The notes under the pieces are model-generated. The model saw nothing but the letters and a program-made list of their open reading frames with translations, searched no databases and had not been told where the DNA came from. The translations under genes were made by a program, and so were the position numbers. This document shows, in pieces, positions 7,221 through 8,576 of a DNA stretch of 8,576 nucleotides (position 1 is the first letter of the stretch; the number at the start of each line of letters is the position of its first letter). The stretch is from positions 1-8,576 of the forward strand of contig JALRGZ010000276.1 of assembly GCA_023253295.1 (NCBI GenBank). Direction: 5' to 3'. The DNA is from Flavobacterium sp. GTDB taxonomy: Bacteria; Bacteroidota; Bacteroidia; Flavobacteriales; Flavobacteriaceae.

Positions 7221-7706
7221 ATGACACTGATTTCCTCAAATAACAACAAAAACCAAGAGATTGTAAAAAATGTTTTTACAATGTATCTTGAAAAAAATGG
7301 CCACAGAAAAACGCCTGAACGTTACTCTATACTTCAAGAAATCTATGAAAGCGAAGAACATTTTGATATAGAAAATCTATACATCAAAATGAAAAACAAA
7401 AACTACCGTGTCAGTAGAGCTACCCTATACAACACAATAGAATTATTATTAGACTGTGCTTTGGTACGTAAACACCAATTTGGACAAAATCAGGCACACT
7501 ATGAAAAATCCTATTTTGACAAACAGCACGATCATATTATAATGACCGATACTGGTGAAGTTATTGAGTTTTGTGACCCTAGAATTCAAACCATCAAAAA
7601 AACAATTGAAGAAATTTTTGATGTAGAAATTACCAATCATTCGTTGTATTTTTACGGCACCAAAAAAAAGCCTGCAACCGAAGAAAATAAAGAAGAGAAT
7701 CAATAA
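7221..7706 (+). CDS. fur: Fur-family metal-dependent transcriptional regulator
   Basis: The 161-residue protein begins at ATG 7221; an upstream in-frame TTG at 7212 overlaps the promoter and is rejected. The N-terminal winged helix (about 15-90) contains HRKTPERYSILQEIY (28-42) and the recognition helix SRATLYNTIELL (65-76). The C-terminal dimerisation and metal domain has KQHDHI (101-106), GEVIEF (112-117) and TNHSLYFYG (138-146), the last close to E. coli Fur. By alignment, the regulatory metal site of Fur is complete: His48, Glu95, His103, His105 and Glu116. Glu rather than Asp at 95 and 116 argues for Fur over PerR. The CXXC structural-zinc pair of E. coli Fur is absent; these positions are Met108 and Thr111, and the second-site residues His87 and Glu108 are Gln here. 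The expected role is metal-dependent (probably Fe2+) repression of uptake genes. The tail is charged and low-complexity (KKKPATEENKEENQ). purA follows 68 bp downstream, possibly on the same transcript. Confidence 0.85.
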   Translation: MTLISSNNNKNQEIVKNVFTMYLEKNGHRKTPERYSILQEIYESEEHFDIENLYIKMKNKNYRVSRATLYNTIELLLDCALVRKHQFGQNQAHYEKSYFDKQHDHIIMTDTGEVIEFCDPRIQTIKKTIEEIFDVEITNHSLYFYGTKKKPATEENKEENQ

Positions 7707-7774
7707 AAACATTTAGTTATAAAGGCGTTAAAAACTCGCCAAAACAAATTAAGGATTAAATAAATAAATTAAAA

Positions 7775-8576
7775 ATGACCGTAGATTTATTACTAGGATT
7801 ACAATGGGGAGATGAAGGAAAAGGAAAAATTGTTGACGTTCTTACCTCAAATTACGATATTATTGCTCGTTTTCAAGGTGGCCCAAATGCCGGACATACT
7901 TTAGAATTTGACGGAATTAAACACGTACTTAGAACCATTCCTTCCGGAATTTTCCATAAATCGGCGGTAAATATTATCGGAAATGGTGTTGTAATTGACC
8001 CTGTTGTATTTCAAAAAGAAATCGAAGGTTTAGCTAAATTTGATATCGATATCAAAAAGAAATTAATCATTTCCAGAAAAGCACATTTAATCTTACCTAC
8101 ACACCGTTTATTAGACGCTGCTTCTGAAGCTTCTAAAGGTAAAGCTAAAATTGGTTCTACTCTTAAAGGAATTGGACCAACTTACATGGATAAAACCGGT
8201 AGAAACGGATTACGTGTAGGTGATATCGAATTGGAAGATTTCAAAGAAAGATACCGCTCTCTTGCCGATAAACACGAAGCAATGATTGCTTTCTACGGTG
8301 TAGAATTACAATATAACTTAGAGGAACTTGAAGCTGAGTTTTTTGAAGCTATCGAAGAAATCAAAAAATTAGAATTTATTGATAGTGAAGAATACATGTA
8401 CCAAGCTCAAAAAGCAGGGAAATCTATTCTATGTGAAGGAGCTCAGGGTTCTTTACTTGACGTGGATTTTGGTACTTACCCATTTGTAACTTCTTCTAAC
8501 ACTACAGCAGCAGGTGCTTGTACAGGTTTAGGAATTGCTCCTAACAAAATCAAAGAAGTATATGGAATTTTCAAAG
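7775..8576 (+). CDS. purA: Adenylosuccinate synthetase, N-terminal part (cut by window edge)
   Basis: The enzyme joins IMP and aspartate with GTP to give adenylosuccinate, the first committed step to AMP, in the cytoplasm. The reading frame is open to the last base: 267 codons of a protein that is usually about 420-430 residues, so roughly 60% is present. The GTP loop WGDEGKGK (11-18) carries catalytic Asp13, and GGPNAGHT (35-42) carries catalytic His41. The IMP-binding region holds Thr129 and Arg143 in GPTYMDKTGRNGLRVGD (134-150). EGAQGSLLDVDFGTYP (221-236) has Gln224, and SSNTTAAGACTGLG (240-253) follows. These positions coincide with E. coli numbering, so there are no net insertions or deletions up to Gln224. 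The ATG at 7775 gives the standard MTVDLLLGLQWGDEG start. The 68-bp gap after fur shows no TAnnTTTG promoter and no strong terminator, so readthrough from fur is likely. The end of the gene lies outside the window. Confidence 0.97.
   Translation, partial: MTVDLLLGLQWGDEGKGKIVDVLTSNYDIIARFQGGPNAGHTLEFDGIKHVLRTIPSGIFHKSAVNIIGNGVVIDPVVFQKEIEGLAKFDIDIKKKLIISRKAHLILPTHRLLDAASEASKGKAKIGSTLKGIGPTYMDKTGRNGLRVGDIELEDFKERYRSLADKHEAMIAFYGVELQYNLEELEAEFFEAIEEIKKLEFIDSEEYMYQAQKAGKSILCEGAQGSLLDVDFGTYPFVTSSNTTAAGACTGLGIAPNKIKEVYGIFK

Noticed and set aside
7449..7712. Open frame of 87 codons on the minus strand across fur
   Set aside because: The Phe-rich translation is the mirror of the Lys/Glu-rich Fur sequence; no promoter or domain is seen.
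7724..7740. GGCG/CGCC hairpin between fur and purA
   Set aside because: It has only 4 base pairs with a 9-base loop and no U-run after it, which is too weak to call a terminator.
1..8576. CRISPR array, defence system, prophage or transposase genes
   Set aside because: There are no spaced repeats and no matching proteins. All six genes are housekeeping or regulatory, with similar base composition.

Overview
The window is AT-rich chromosomal DNA from a Bacteroidota member, most likely a Flavobacterium-type organism. The evidence is the protein sequences, the lack of Shine-Dalgarno sequences before the genes, and several upstream sites that fit the Bacteroidota sigma factor pattern (TTG, then about 19-21 bp, then TAnnTTTG). 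It holds six protein genes, five complete and one cut by the right edge. I see no rRNA, tRNA, insertion sequence, prophage or CRISPR array.

Layout. A large gene on the minus strand (73..3087) encodes a secreted or periplasmic protein of 1004 residues made almost entirely of TPR-type helical repeats. A short REP-like dyad lies just past its 3' end. A 165-bp divergent intergenic region separates it from five plus-strand genes: an FtsE-type ABC ATPase (3253..3936), a SpoU/TrmH-family RNA 2'-O-methyltransferase starting at TTG (3968..4753), a bifunctional RelA/SpoT (p)ppGpp synthetase/hydrolase (4859..7093), a Fur-type metal regulator (7221..7706) and the first 267 codons of purA, adenylosuccinate synthetase (7775 to the window end).

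Transcription. The ATPase and methyltransferase are 31 bp apart with no visible promoter between them and probably share a transcript. A striking palindrome built from 7-bp units follows the methyltransferase stop codon and overlaps it. rel and fur each have their own promoter candidate. The fur candidate matches the -7 consensus exactly and sits so close to the ATG that the mRNA would be almost leaderless. purA lies 68 bp after fur with no good promoter seen, so fur-purA cotranscription is plausible.

Function. These are mostly housekeeping and global-control functions: envelope/division (FtsE, TPR protein), RNA modification, stringent response, metal homeostasis and AMP synthesis. Rel and PurA are linked by known biochemistry, because (p)ppGpp inhibits PurA in E. 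coli. I did not find a convincing undescribed system. The items most worth checking are the heptad palindrome, the REP-like element, the near-leaderless fur start and the FtsE gene without an adjacent ftsX.
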